A stretch of 64,000 nt of DNA from Cereibacter johrii (lineage in GTDB: Bacteria > Pseudomonadota > Alphaproteobacteria > Rhodobacterales > Rhodobacteraceae), in contig NZ_MABH01000165.1 in assembly GCF_001720585.1 (NCBI RefSeq), forward strand, positions 1-64,000, in the 5' to 3' direction. The notes beneath the pieces were generated by a model. It saw nothing but the letters and a program-made list of their open reading frames with translations, had not been told where the DNA came from and searched no databases. How positions within the stretch are numbered: the first letter of the stretch is position 1; each line of letters begins with the position of its first letter. This document shows positions 37,109 to 45,061 of this stretch, piece after piece. A program made the position numbers and the translations under genes.

Positions 37109-38250
37109 GCCGGTTCGCAGGGCGCGAGGGGCCCATCCGGCTCGGCATGGTGGGCGGCGGCAGCGGGGCCTTCATCGGCGCGGTCCACCGGATCGCCGCA
37201 CGGCTCGACGGGAAATATCAGCTGGTGGCGGGCGCGCTTTCCTCGACGCCCGAAAAGGCGCGCGAGAGTGCGTCGGCACTGGGCATCCCCCGCAGCTACG
37301 ACGATTTCACCGCCATGGCGAAAGCCGAGGCCCGGCGACGCGACGGGATCGAGGCGGTGGCGGTCGTCACTCCGAACCACATGCACGGGCCGGTGGCGCG
37401 CGAGTTCCTCAAGCGCGGCATCCATGTGATCTGCGACAAGCCGCTGACGGCGACGCTGGCCGAGGCCAGGCGCCTTCAGCAGGCGGCCGAGAAGGCGGAT
37501 GCGCTCTTCGTGCTCACGCACAATTACACCGGCTATCCGATGGTGCGCGAGGCGCGCGCGCTGGTGGCCTCGGGCGCGCTCGGGCGGCTGCGGGTGGTGC
37601 AGGTCGAATATCCGCAGGGCTGGATGGCCGCCCCCGTCGCCAACAAGCAGGCCGAATGGCGCAACGATCCGGCGCGCAGCGGCGCGGGCGGCTCGACGGG
37701 CGATATCGGGACGCACGCCTACAACCTCGCCCGCTTCGTGACCGGCCTGAAGGTCGAGGCGCTGGCGGCCGACCTCTCGGAGTTCGTCGAGGGCCGGCAG
37801 AACGACGACAATGCCCATGTGATGCTGCGCTTCGAGGGCGGGGCACGCGGGATGCTCTGGTGCAGTCAGGTCGCGGTGGGGCATGAGAACTCGCTCCGCC
37901 TGCGGGTCTATGGCGAGAAGGGCGGGCTCGAATGGGCACAGGAGACCCCGACCGAGCTCTGGCACACGCCCCTGGGCGAGCCGAAGCGCCTCATCACCCG
38001 CATGGGCGCGGGCGCGGGCCCCGAGGCCGCGCGGGTGAGCCGCACGCCGGCAGGCCATCCCGAGGGTTTCCTCGAGGCCTTCGCCACGATCTATTCGGAG
38101 GCGGCCGAAGCGATCCTCGCCCATCGCGAGGGGAAAGCCCCGCCCGAGGGCGTGACCTATCCCGGCATCGCCGACGGCATGGAGGGCATGGCCTTCATCG
38201 ACGCCTGCCTCCGCTCGTCGCGCCGGAATGCCGCCTGGGTGGTGCCATGA
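37105..38250 (+). CDS. Gfo/Idh/MocA-family oxidoreductase
   Basis: A 381-aa NAD(P)-dependent dehydrogenase. Rossmann [47 protein letters not shown] (catalytic Lys) and [17 protein letters not shown] (His). Such enzymes oxidise sugars or inositols at C1-C3; the paired TIM-barrel isomerase suggests a 3-keto- or inosose-type route, which is inference. Overlaps its neighbours by 4 nt on each side. Confidence 0.9.
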   Translation: MSRFAGREGPIRLGMVGGGSGAFIGAVHRIAARLDGKYQLVAGALSSTPEKARESASALGIPRSYDDFTAMAKAEARRRDGIEAVAVVTPNHMHGPVAREFLKRGIHVICDKPLTATLAEARRLQQAAEKADALFVLTHNYTGYPMVREARALVASGALGRLRVVQVEYPQGWMAAPVANKQAEWRNDPARSGAGGSTGDIGTHAYNLARFVTGLKVEALAADLSEFVEGRQNDDNAHVMLRFEGGARGMLWCSQVAVGHENSLRLRVYGEKGGLEWAQETPTELWHTPLGEPKRLITRMGAGAGPEAARVSRTPAGHPEGFLEAFATIYSEAAEAILAHREGKAPPEGVTYPGIADGMEGMAFIDACLRSSRRNAAWVVP

Positions 38251-39746
38251 CCGAGCCCGTGCTCGCGATCCGCCAGGTCTCGCGGCTGTTCGGGCCGGTT
38301 CAGGTCCTGTTCGACGTGGATTTCGACCTCCGCCCCGGCGAGGTCCATGCGCTGATCGGCGAGAACGGCGCGGGAAAATCCACGACGATGAAGATCCTCG
38401 CGGGCTATCTCGCGCCCTCGGCGGGTGAGGTGCTGCTGGACGGCCGGCCCGTCCACTTCCCCTCCTCGCGCGAGGCCGAGGCCGCGGGCGTCGTGATGAT
38501 CCATCAGGAATTCAACCTCGCGACCCCGCTCACGGTCGAGGAGAACATCTTCCTCGGGCGCGAGCTGAAGCGCGGCCCGTTTCTCGACCACCGGGCCATG
38601 CAGGCCGAAAGCCGCCGCCTGCTCGAGCGGCTGCATTGCGCGGTCGATCCGCGCGCGCGTGTCTCGACCCTGTCGGTGCCGAACCGGCAGATGGTCGAGA
38701 TCGCCAAGGCGCTGGGGCTGAAGGCGCGTGTCCTCATCATGGACGAGCCGACGGCCGTGCTCACCCACCGCGAGACGGATACGCTGCTCGAGCAGGTGGA
38801 CCGGCTGCGGGCGGCGGGCACGGCCATCCTCTACACCTCGCACAAGCTCGACGAGGTGGCGCGGATCGCCGACCGGGTGACGGTCCTGCGCGACGGTCGC
38901 AGGGTGATGACGGCGCCGGCGAAGGGCCTGTCCGAGGACCGGATGGCCGAGACCATGGTCGGCCGCGAATTGTCGGGCCTCTTTCCGCCGAAGTCCTCCC
39001 CCGCGCCCGAGCCTGTGCTCGAGGTCGCGGGCCTCACCGTGCCGGGGTTCGTCCGTGACGCCTCCTTCACCCTTCGCCGCGGCGAGGTGCTGGGCTTTGC
39101 GGGTCTCGTCGGCTCGGGCCGGACCGAGCTCATGGAGGGCATCGTGGGCCTCCGCCCGGCCACGGGCGAGGTGCGGATGGAAGGATCCCCCCTGCCCCAT
39201 GCCTCCGTGTCGGCGGCGCGCGCGGCGGGCCTCGTCTACCTGACCGAGGACCGCAAGGAGAAGGGTCTCCTCCTCGGCAAGCCGCTGGGAGAGAACCTCA
39301 CCCTCCTCGCGCTGGACCGCTTCGGGCGCGTGCTGATCGACAAGGCCGCCGAAGAGCGCGCCCTGACGCAGGCAATCTCGGATTTTGACATCCGGGTGGG
39401 CGACCGCGGGATCAGCGCGGGCAGCCTGTCGGGCGGGAACCAGCAGAAGCTGCTTCTCGCCAAGACCATGCTGGCCGAGCCGCGTGTCGTCATCATCGAC
39501 GAGCCGACCCGCGGGATCGATGTCGGCACCAAGCAGCAGATCTACGGCTTCATCGCCCGCCTCGCCGCCGAGGGCCGCAGCGTCATCGTCGTCTCGTCGG
39601 AATTGCCCGAGGTGATCGGGCTTGCGAACCGCGTGGTCGTGATGAGCGCGGGTCGCATCGCCGGCGAGGTCGAGGGTGAGGCCATCACCGAAGAGAACAT
39701 CGTCCGCCTCGCGATGGGGCTGAACCACCGGAAGGCCAGCGCATGA
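38247..39746 (+). CDS. Sugar ABC transporter ATP-binding protein (RbsA type)
   Basis: A 499-aa protein with two ATP-binding domains for a monosaccharide importer. NBD1: Walker A GENGAGKSTTMKIL, Walker B ARVLIMDEPTAVL. NBD2: degenerate Walker A GLVGSGRTELMEGI, signature LSGGNQQKLLLAK, Walker B VVIIDEPTRGID. This is the RbsA/XylG/MglA layout. ATGA overlaps with the dehydrogenase and the permease. Confidence 0.93.
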   Translation: MTEPVLAIRQVSRLFGPVQVLFDVDFDLRPGEVHALIGENGAGKSTTMKILAGYLAPSAGEVLLDGRPVHFPSSREAEAAGVVMIHQEFNLATPLTVEENIFLGRELKRGPFLDHRAMQAESRRLLERLHCAVDPRARVSTLSVPNRQMVEIAKALGLKARVLIMDEPTAVLTHRETDTLLEQVDRLRAAGTAILYTSHKLDEVARIADRVTVLRDGRRVMTAPAKGLSEDRMAETMVGRELSGLFPPKSSPAPEPVLEVAGLTVPGFVRDASFTLRRGEVLGFAGLVGSGRTELMEGIVGLRPATGEVRMEGSPLPHASVSAARAAGLVYLTEDRKEKGLLLGKPLGENLTLLALDRFGRVLIDKAAEERALTQAISDFDIRVGDRGISAGSLSGGNQQKLLLAKTMLAEPRVVIIDEPTRGIDVGTKQQIYGFIARLAAEGRSVIVVSSELPEVIGLANRVVVMSAGRIAGEVEGEAITEENIVRLAMGLNHRKASA

Positions 39747-40735
39747 GTGCCGTCACTGCCCCCCGTCCCCGCTTCCATCTGCATGTGCTGGGGCCCCTGC
39801 TCGCGCTTTTCGTGCTGATCGCGCTCGGGGCCTGGCTGAACCCGAACTTCCTCAGCTACGGCAACGTGACGAACGTGCTGGCGCGCTCGGCCTTCATCGG
39901 CATCATCGCCGTGGGCATGACCTTCGTCATCACCTCGGGCGGCATCGACCTCTCGGTGGGATCCATGGCGGCCTTCATCGCGGGGCTCATGATCCTGTCG
40001 ATGAACGCGCTGCTGCCCCACATGGGCGAAGGCGTGTCGGTCATCCTCGTGGGGGTGCTGGTCGCCGCCGGCGCGGGCCTCCTTGCCGGCTGGCTCAACG
40101 GCTTTCTCATCGCCAAGGTGGGGATCGAGCCCTTCATCGTGACGCTGGGCACCATGGGCATCTACCGCTCGCTGGTCACCTGGCTCGCCGACGGCGGCAC
40201 GCTCTCGCTCGATTTCGGCCTCCGCGGCCTCTACCGGCCGGTCTATTACGGCGGGATCCTCGGCATCGCCTGGCCGATCATCGTCTTTGCCATCGTGGCC
40301 ATCCTGGGCGAGATCGTGATGCGCCAGACCGCCTTCGGCCGCCATGTCGCGGCCATCGGCGCGAACGAGCAGGTGGCGCGCTACTCGGCGGTCAAGGTGC
40401 CGCGCGTGCGGATCGCGACCTATGCGCTTCTGGGGCTGCTCGTGGGGCTCGCCACCATCATGTATGTGCCGCGGCTGGGCTCGGCCTCCGGCTCGACCGG
40501 CGTCCTGTGGGAGCTCGAGGCCATCGCCGCCGTCATCATCGGCGGCACGGTGCTCAAGGGCGGCTACGGCCGCGTCTGGGGCACGGTGGTGGGCGTCCTG
40601 ATCCTCAGCCTGATCGACAATATCCTGAACCTCGCCTCGATCGTCAGCCCCTATCTCAACGGCACGATCCAGGGCGTCATCGTCATCCTCGCTGTCGTCT
40701 TGCAGCGGGAGAAGAAGGCCGCGGACGCGCGGTAG
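39743..40735 (+). CDS. Sugar ABC transporter permease (RbsC type)
   Basis: A 330-aa inner-membrane permease with about 8-10 helices. Family signature GMTFVITSGGIDLSVGSMAAFIAGLM; EAIAAVIIGGTVLKGGYGRVWGTVVGVLILSLIDN near the C-terminus. Partner of the adjacent ATPase and binding protein. Confidence 0.93.
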   Translation: MSAVTAPRPRFHLHVLGPLLALFVLIALGAWLNPNFLSYGNVTNVLARSAFIGIIAVGMTFVITSGGIDLSVGSMAAFIAGLMILSMNALLPHMGEGVSVILVGVLVAAGAGLLAGWLNGFLIAKVGIEPFIVTLGTMGIYRSLVTWLADGGTLSLDFGLRGLYRPVYYGGILGIAWPIIVFAIVAILGEIVMRQTAFGRHVAAIGANEQVARYSAVKVPRVRIATYALLGLLVGLATIMYVPRLGSASGSTGVLWELEAIAAVIIGGTVLKGGYGRVWGTVVGVLILSLIDNILNLASIVSPYLNGTIQGVIVILAVVLQREKKAADAR

Positions 40736-40753
40736 ATCCTTGGGAGGAACGTG

Positions 40754-41716
40754 ATGAAACGCAGAGAATTCCTGACCACCGCGGCCGTGGCCGGCGTGGC
40801 CGCCGGGGCCGGCGCGGCCCCTGCCCTCGCACAGGAGAAGGTGGGCACCATCGGGGTGGCGATCCCCTCGGCCACCCACGGCTTCATGGGCGGGCTGAAC
40901 TTCCACGCGCAGGACACGATCAAGCGCCTGCAAGAGGTCTATCCGCAGCTCGACTTCGTGCTGGCGACCGCCGGAAACGCGGGCAAGATGGTCAATGACA
41001 TCGAGGACATGGTCGCCACGCGCAACATCAGCGCCCTCGTCGTCCTGCCCTTCGAGAGCGAGCCGCTCACCTCGCCCGTGCAGGCGGTCAAGGAGGCGGG
41101 CATTTGGGTGACGGTCGTGGACCGGGGCCTCTCCGTCGAGGGGATCGAGGATCTCTATGTGGCGGGCGACAACCCGGGCTTCGGCCGCGTGGCGGGCGAG
41201 TATTTCGCGCAGAACCTCGAGTCCGGCAAGAAGATCGTCGTCCTCCGCGGGATCCCCACCACGCTCGACAACGAGCGGGTCGAGGCCTTCACCGCGGCCA
41301 TCGACGGCTCGGGCATCGAGGTGCTCGACATGCAGCACGGCAACTGGAACCGCGACGACGCCTTCAACGTGATGCAGGACTTCCTGTCGAAATATCCCCA
41401 GATCGATGCCGTCTGGGCCGCCGACGACGACATGGCCATCGGCGCGATGGAGGCCATCGCCCAGGCCGGCCGCACCGAGGAGATGTGGGTGATGGGCGGC
41501 GCGGGCATGAAGGAGATCATCCGGCGCATCGCCGACGGCGATCCGCAGCTTCCGGCGAACGTGACCTCCCCGCCGGCCCAGATCTCGACCGCGATCGAGC
41601 TCACGGCGCTGAAGCTCGTGTCCTCGACGCCGGTCTCGGGGCGCTTCATCATCGGCTCGCAGCTCGTCACGCCCGAGAATGCCGAGCAGTTCTACTTCCC
41701 CGACAGCCCGTTCTGA
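40754..41716 (+). CDS. Periplasmic sugar-binding protein (RbsB type)
   Basis: A 320-aa type I periplasmic binding protein. The signal begins MKRREFLTTAAVAGVAAGAG, then AAPALA, with a twin-arginine-like RREFL motif, suggesting Tat export. The mature part shows VGTIGVAIPSATHGFMGGLNFHAQDTI, VVLPFESEPLTSPVQAVKEAGIWVTVVDRG and VWAADDDMAIGAMEAI. GGGAGG precedes ATG 40754. It is the last gene of the operon, whereas RbsB-type genes usually come first or are separately placed. A strong hairpin follows. Confidence 0.92.
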   Translation: MKRREFLTTAAVAGVAAGAGAAPALAQEKVGTIGVAIPSATHGFMGGLNFHAQDTIKRLQEVYPQLDFVLATAGNAGKMVNDIEDMVATRNISALVVLPFESEPLTSPVQAVKEAGIWVTVVDRGLSVEGIEDLYVAGDNPGFGRVAGEYFAQNLESGKKIVVLRGIPTTLDNERVEAFTAAIDGSGIEVLDMQHGNWNRDDAFNVMQDFLSKYPQIDAVWAADDDMAIGAMEAIAQAGRTEEMWVMGGAGMKEIIRRIADGDPQLPANVTSPPAQISTAIELTALKLVSSTPVSGRFIIGSQLVTPENAEQFYFPDSPF

Positions 41717-41725
41717 GCCGGGGCG

Positions 41726-41757
41726 GAGCGCGGCCCCTGCCCCAGGGGGCCGCGCTC
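41726..41757. terminator. Bidirectional terminator hairpin
   Basis: A 12-bp stem: GAGCGCGGCCCC, loop TGCCCCAG, GGGGCCGCGCTC, between the convergent binding-protein gene and the pseudoazurin gene. Confidence 0.75.
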
Positions 41758-41766
41758 TCCTCCATC

Positions 41767-42201
41767 CTACTCGGCGACCTGCGCGAGCAGGGGACCGAAC
41801 CGCTTCTTGGCCGCGCCCTTCATCGGCACCTCGGCAATGGCCGCCTTGTTCACGGGCTGGCCCACCTGAATCAGCGCCACCATCCCCATCGCGAAGTGCG
41901 GCGCGCATTTCACGCCATAGAGCCCCTCCTCGGTCAGCGTCACCTCGAGGTCCTTGCCCATCTTGCCCTTGAAGGCCTCGGCCCCCTCGGGAAGCATCCC
42001 CTTGATGGTCTCGGCATTGTGGCCCTTGTCGGTGGCCTTGAAGCGGATCGTGTCGCCCGGCTCCGCGGTGACGAAGGCGGGTTCGAAGACCATTGCACCA
42101 TCCGCTCCGCTGTTGAGCATGGTGACCTCGTGCATGGCGGCCCCGGCCGCCGTCCCGAGGACGAGGATGAGCGTGGCCGCTGCCGTGATCGTTCTGAGCA
42201 T
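41767..42201 (-). CDS. Pseudoazurin (blue copper electron carrier)
   Basis: A 144-aa periplasmic type 1 copper protein. Signal peptide MLRTITAAATLILVLGTAAG, probably cleaved before AMHEVTMLNSG. Copper ligands are visible: His in DKGHNAE, then Cys, His and Met in GVKCAPHFAMGM. EVTMLNSGADGAMVFEPAFV is the classic pseudoazurin N-terminus. It donates electrons to copper nitrite reductase or other periplasmic reductases. An NNR-type palindrome lies 56 bp upstream, pointing to nitric-oxide-dependent control. No nir or nor gene is in the window. Confidence 0.93.
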   Translation of the reverse strand: MLRTITAAATLILVLGTAAGAAMHEVTMLNSGADGAMVFEPAFVTAEPGDTIRFKATDKGHNAETIKGMLPEGAEAFKGKMGKDLEVTLTEEGLYGVKCAPHFAMGMVALIQVGQPVNKAAIAEVPMKGAAKKRFGPLLAQVAE

Positions 42202-42256
42202 CTCGCATTCCTTCCGTCTGCTGCCCCGGTTCTAGCCGCCCCTGCGGAGCCGCTTG

Positions 42257-42270
42257 TTGCGCTGCCGCAA
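42257..42270. promoter_or_regulatory. Candidate NnrR/Nnr binding site
   Basis: TTGCG-CTGC-CGCAA, a perfect 5-4-5 palindrome of the CRP/FNR NnrR type, 56 bp upstream of the pseudoazurin start. In R. sphaeroides, NnrR controls denitrification genes through such sites (from memory). Confidence 0.55.
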
Positions 42271-42335
42271 GCTCCAGGCGATTCGGCCGTCGCAGCCTCC
42301 GTGCGGCCTGCAAAGGCAGGGCGGCCGGCCCGTTC

Positions 42336-42361
42336 TGCACGCGCAAACGATTGCGCTTGCA
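42336..42361. promoter_or_regulatory. 26-bp imperfect palindrome, LacI/PurR-like
   Basis: Core GCGCAAACGATTGCGC (42341-42356) flanked by TGCA on both sides; 10 of 11 arm positions pair. It lies 119 bp upstream of the phasin-like gene and shares GCAAACGATT with the sugar-operon operator at 35976. It could bind a LacI-family regulator. Confidence 0.5.
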
Positions 42362-42479
42362 GGCGCAGCATTCTCCGCCGCGACTCCGGCGGATTTTCGT
42401 TGACGGGTGGGGCGCGAGCCCGCACCGTTCCATACCTGCGGCCCGAGCCGCAGCAGTAACGACCGATCTGGAGGTAATC

Positions 42480-42881
42480 ATGACCAAACCGGCCGAGACG
42501 TCCCGCACCCTCTTCGACACGATGACCGAGCTGCTCTCCACCCTGTCGGTGGCCCCCGTGGGCACGATCATGGCCAAGCGTATGCTCGACATGCAGCAGG
42601 GGATCGCGGGCGAGATGAACCAGGCGGCGCATGACTGGCTCGACCGCCGTCAGGCCGCCGTCACCAGTCTCGTCGGCACCGCGCACAAGGTGATGGACAA
42701 GGGCTTTTCCGACACGGCGACCTACAGCTCGATGCAGGAATGGTACGGCAGCATGGTCGAGCGCCTCGCCGCCGACATGAAGAGCCCCTATGACCTGATG
42801 CTGGCCTGCAGCGCCCATGTGACGCCGCCGGCCGCCAAGCCCGCCGAGAAGACCGCCTCGACCTTCCGCCGCGCCGCCTGA
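42480..42881 (+). CDS. Phasin-like helical small protein (hypothetical)
   Basis: A 133-aa, mostly helical protein (MTKPAETSRTLFDTMTELLSTLSVAPVGTIMAKRMLDMQQ...YSSMQEWYGSMVERLAADMKSPYDLMLACSAHVT) ending in a Pro/Ala/Lys tail. GGAGG precedes ATG 42480. Size and amphipathic helices resemble phasins that coat PHA granules, and phaC is 6 kb away, but I see no decisive motif, so the function is only suggested. Confidence 0.8.
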   Translation: MTKPAETSRTLFDTMTELLSTLSVAPVGTIMAKRMLDMQQGIAGEMNQAAHDWLDRRQAAVTSLVGTAHKVMDKGFSDTATYSSMQEWYGSMVERLAADMKSPYDLMLACSAHVTPPAAKPAEKTASTFRRAA

Positions 42882-42897
42882 GGCGCCCGCCCACCGC

Positions 42898-42930
42898 AGG
42901 GCCGGAGGCTGCGCGACCGCCCCCGGCCCT
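42898..42930 (+). terminator. Weak hairpin after phasin-like gene
   Basis: AGGGCCGG...CCGGCCCT, 8-bp arms and a 17-nt loop, 17 nt after the stop. No T-run. Confidence 0.4.
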
Positions 42931-43151
42931 TGCCTGTCGCGACTCTCGTCCGGTCGGTCAGCCCCCAAAAATCCGCAGATCCCTCGGCCTTGCTGCGAAA
43001 TGCCGCGGTCCAGAGGCGCTAACCCATTCCAAAGGATGGGCATTCATGGCCCAAAGACATTTTCTCTCTGCGGGAACCTTCTGTAAGATGAGGAAAAGAA
43101 GGCTAAGACGCCGGTCTCTCCTCCGGCTGCATGGGCCGAAGGACGGTCGCG

Positions 43152-43430
43152 ATGAAAAAGACTATCGAGCGGTTGAACTGGGACGAACTGCTGGACCTCT
43201 ATGGACGGATCTCCAAGGCCCTCGACGCCTGCGAGACCCGGCAAGCCGCCGCGAAGGCGCGATCCAGGACAGCAGCGATCTCTGGAGAGGCAGGAAACGG
43301 GGCGAAGCGTGTGAGCTACTTCAACCCGGCAAATCGCGCCGTGTCGTGGAATGGCCGCGGGCGGTGTCCGAACTGGTTCAAGGTGGCCATGGCCCAGGGG
43401 CGCACGCCCGAAGAACTGGCCTCGCTCTGA
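43152..43430 (+). CDS. H-NS family (HvrA/Spb-like) nucleoid protein
   Basis: A 92-aa H-NS-type protein. N-terminal coiled coil (MKKTIERLNWDELLDLYGRISKALDACETRQAAAKARS); C-terminal DNA-binding YFNPANRAVSWNGRGRCPNWF, the AT-hook-like core of alphaproteobacterial HvrA/Spb proteins. The linker is short compared with Spb (about 104 aa). AAGGA lies upstream of ATG 43152. The 270 bp before it hold no other gene. Confidence 0.85.
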   Translation: MKKTIERLNWDELLDLYGRISKALDACETRQAAAKARSRTAAISGEAGNGAKRVSYFNPANRAVSWNGRGRCPNWFKVAMAQGRTPEELASL

Positions 43431-43443
43431 AACGCCTGTGAAC

Positions 43444-43470
43444 GGCCGGGTGGAGAGGCTCCGCCCGGCC
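43444..43470 (+). terminator. Terminator hairpin after H-NS-like gene
   Basis: GGCCGGGtGGAG, loop AGG, CTCCgCCCGGCC (one G-T pair), followed by ATTGATTTT. It also separates the convergent nitronate monooxygenase gene. Confidence 0.7.
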
Positions 43471-43484
43471 ATTGATTTTGCAGG

Positions 43485-44426
43485 TCACAGCCAGCCTTCG
43501 CCGCGAGCCTCCTCGGCGGCCCCCGCGACAGCTGCACGGTAATCCGCAATCAGGCGGCGGCAGAGCTCTCCTGCCTTCGGAATGTCCGAGATGCCGCCCA
43601 CGCCCTGCCCCGCCGACCAGACGTCGCGCCACACCTTCGCCTCCGAGGCCATGTCGAGATGCGGGGCCGCCCCGCCCTCGGGATCGATCCCCGCAGCGGC
43701 GAGGCTCTGGCGCAGGAAGCTTGCCGGAACGCCGCTCACCTTCGGCGTATAGACGATGTCCGCTGCCGCGCTCTCGGCCACCATCCGCTTCTGTTCCTCG
43801 GATACCTGCGCCTCCTCGGTCGCGAGGAAGCGGGTGCCGAGATAGGCGAGGTCGGAGCCCATCATCCGGGCCGCTGCCACGTCCCGCCCGGTGTTCATCG
43901 CGCCCGACAGGACGATCGTGCCCGCGAAGAACGACCGGATCTCCGAGACCAGCGCGAAGGGGTTCAGCGTGCCCGCGTGCCCGCCCGCCCCGGCTGCCAC
44001 GGCAATGATGCCGTCGACGCCCGCCTCGGCGGCCTTGCGGGCATGGCGCGCGTTCACGACATCGTGGAAGACGAGCCCGCCGTAGCCATGGACCGCCGCC
44101 ACCAGCTCCGGCACCGCGCCGAGCGAGGTGATGACGAGCGGCACCTTCTCGGCCACGCAGACCGCCAGATCCGCCTGAAGCCGCGGGTTCGAGCGATGGA
44201 CGATCAGGTTGACGCCGAACGGCGCCGCCTCAGGCGCGAGCCTGTTGCGGATGTCGTGCAGCCAGTCGCGGAACCCTTCGGTGGTGCGCTGGTTCAGCGC
44301 CGGGAAGGTGCCGAGGAGGCCTGCGTTGCAGGTCTCCACCACCAGATCCGGGCCCGATGTGAGGAACATGGGCGCAGCGATCACGGGCGCCTTCAGGCGG
44401 CCCTTCAGGGCTTCGGGAATGGGCAT
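43485..44426 (-). CDS. Nitronate monooxygenase / 2-nitropropane dioxygenase-like flavoprotein
   Basis: A 313-aa FMN TIM-barrel protein. Motifs: LKAPVIAAPMFLTSGPDLVVETCNAGLLGTFPALN; GVDGIIAVAAGAGGHAGTLNPFALVSEI (FMN phosphate site); GSDLAYLGTRFLATEEA. Substrate could be alkyl nitronates or an unknown reduced flavin reaction. GGAGGATCCG precedes ATG 44426. Confidence 0.88.
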   Translation of the reverse strand: MPIPEALKGRLKAPVIAAPMFLTSGPDLVVETCNAGLLGTFPALNQRTTEGFRDWLHDIRNRLAPEAAPFGVNLIVHRSNPRLQADLAVCVAEKVPLVITSLGAVPELVAAVHGYGGLVFHDVVNARHARKAAEAGVDGIIAVAAGAGGHAGTLNPFALVSEIRSFFAGTIVLSGAMNTGRDVAAARMMGSDLAYLGTRFLATEEAQVSEEQKRMVAESAAADIVYTPKVSGVPASFLRQSLAAAGIDPEGGAAPHLDMASEAKVWRDVWSAGQGVGGISDIPKAGELCRRLIADYRAAVAGAAEEARGEGWL

Positions 44427-44743
44427 CGGATCCTCCTCTCGCGTGGCGAGAGGTGACACCGCCTGCCGAACTCCGGTCAACCGTTCCGCTGCGTCGGGGA
44501 GGATGGGCGGGCGGGATGCTCGCCGATGGGGATTCTTGAGGAAAGCCGGCGGTCGCATCGAAGGACATACGCGAGCTATAACCGAACAACGGTTCTATAA
44601 CTACCGCCAAAGCAGCTCGGCGACGGGACTCGCTGCGGATCGCAGGATGACGTGCGGACCGATCTCTCGCCAGTCCGGCACCCTTGGGCCTGACGGAGAG
44701 GAGCGGGCAAGGGCGGATCGCCCGCCGTCGCCCGCTGCACGGA
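44427..44743. other. Gene-free region with operator-like inverted repeat
   Basis: 317 bp without a convincing gene. At 44577-44599 lies TATAACCG-AACAA-CGGTTcTATA, an imperfect palindrome of MarR/TetR-operator size, about 150 bp upstream of the nitronate monooxygenase start. A small GGGCGG-ATCG-CCCG-type hairpin is near 44715. No promoter can be fixed with confidence. Confidence 0.45.
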
Positions 44744-44929
44744 TCACGGAATGACCGCGCCGCCCACACCGCCGACCACGGCGCCCGTGATGGGATCGTC
44801 CGCGATCACCTGGCCCGCGACGGCCCCGCCGAGGGCGCCGGTCGCGGCCCGCTGGGTGCGGGTGTCACCGCAGGCGGCGACGGCCACGCTCAGCACGAGG
44901 GCGGGAAGCAGGAACTTGGGAATGTTCAT
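44744..44929 (-). CDS. Small lipoprotein with glycine zipper
   Basis: A 61-aa protein: hydrophobic signal MNIPKFLLPALVLSVAVAAC with a lipobox ending AAC, then DTRTQRAATGALGGAVAGQVIADDPITGAVVGGVGGAVIP, a glycine-zipper-like segment. GGAGGATCCCG precedes ATG 44929. Resembles small outer-membrane lipoproteins (YMGG/SlyB-like) of unknown role. Confidence 0.8.
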   Translation of the reverse strand: MNIPKFLLPALVLSVAVAACGDTRTQRAATGALGGAVAGQVIADDPITGAVVGGVGGAVIP

Positions 44930-45061
44930 CGGGATCCTCCATGTCGGGTCCGGGCGGTGTGCCCGCCCGAACATTACGCTGAGGAATGCGCGCGGCGGCC
45001 GGAACGTTCCGTCGCAGGTCCGCCGCCGGCGAAGATTTGCCGGCAGACGCTTCCCCACCGC

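Noticed and set aside
37105-38250. Catalytic role as a specific inositol dehydrogenase
   Set aside because: Family motifs fix only the oxidoreductase fold; no residues unique to inositol enzymes were recognised.
44930-45061. GGAACGTTCC upstream of the small lipoprotein as an EcfG site
   Set aside because: It is a short palindrome without the required second element at 16-17 nt.
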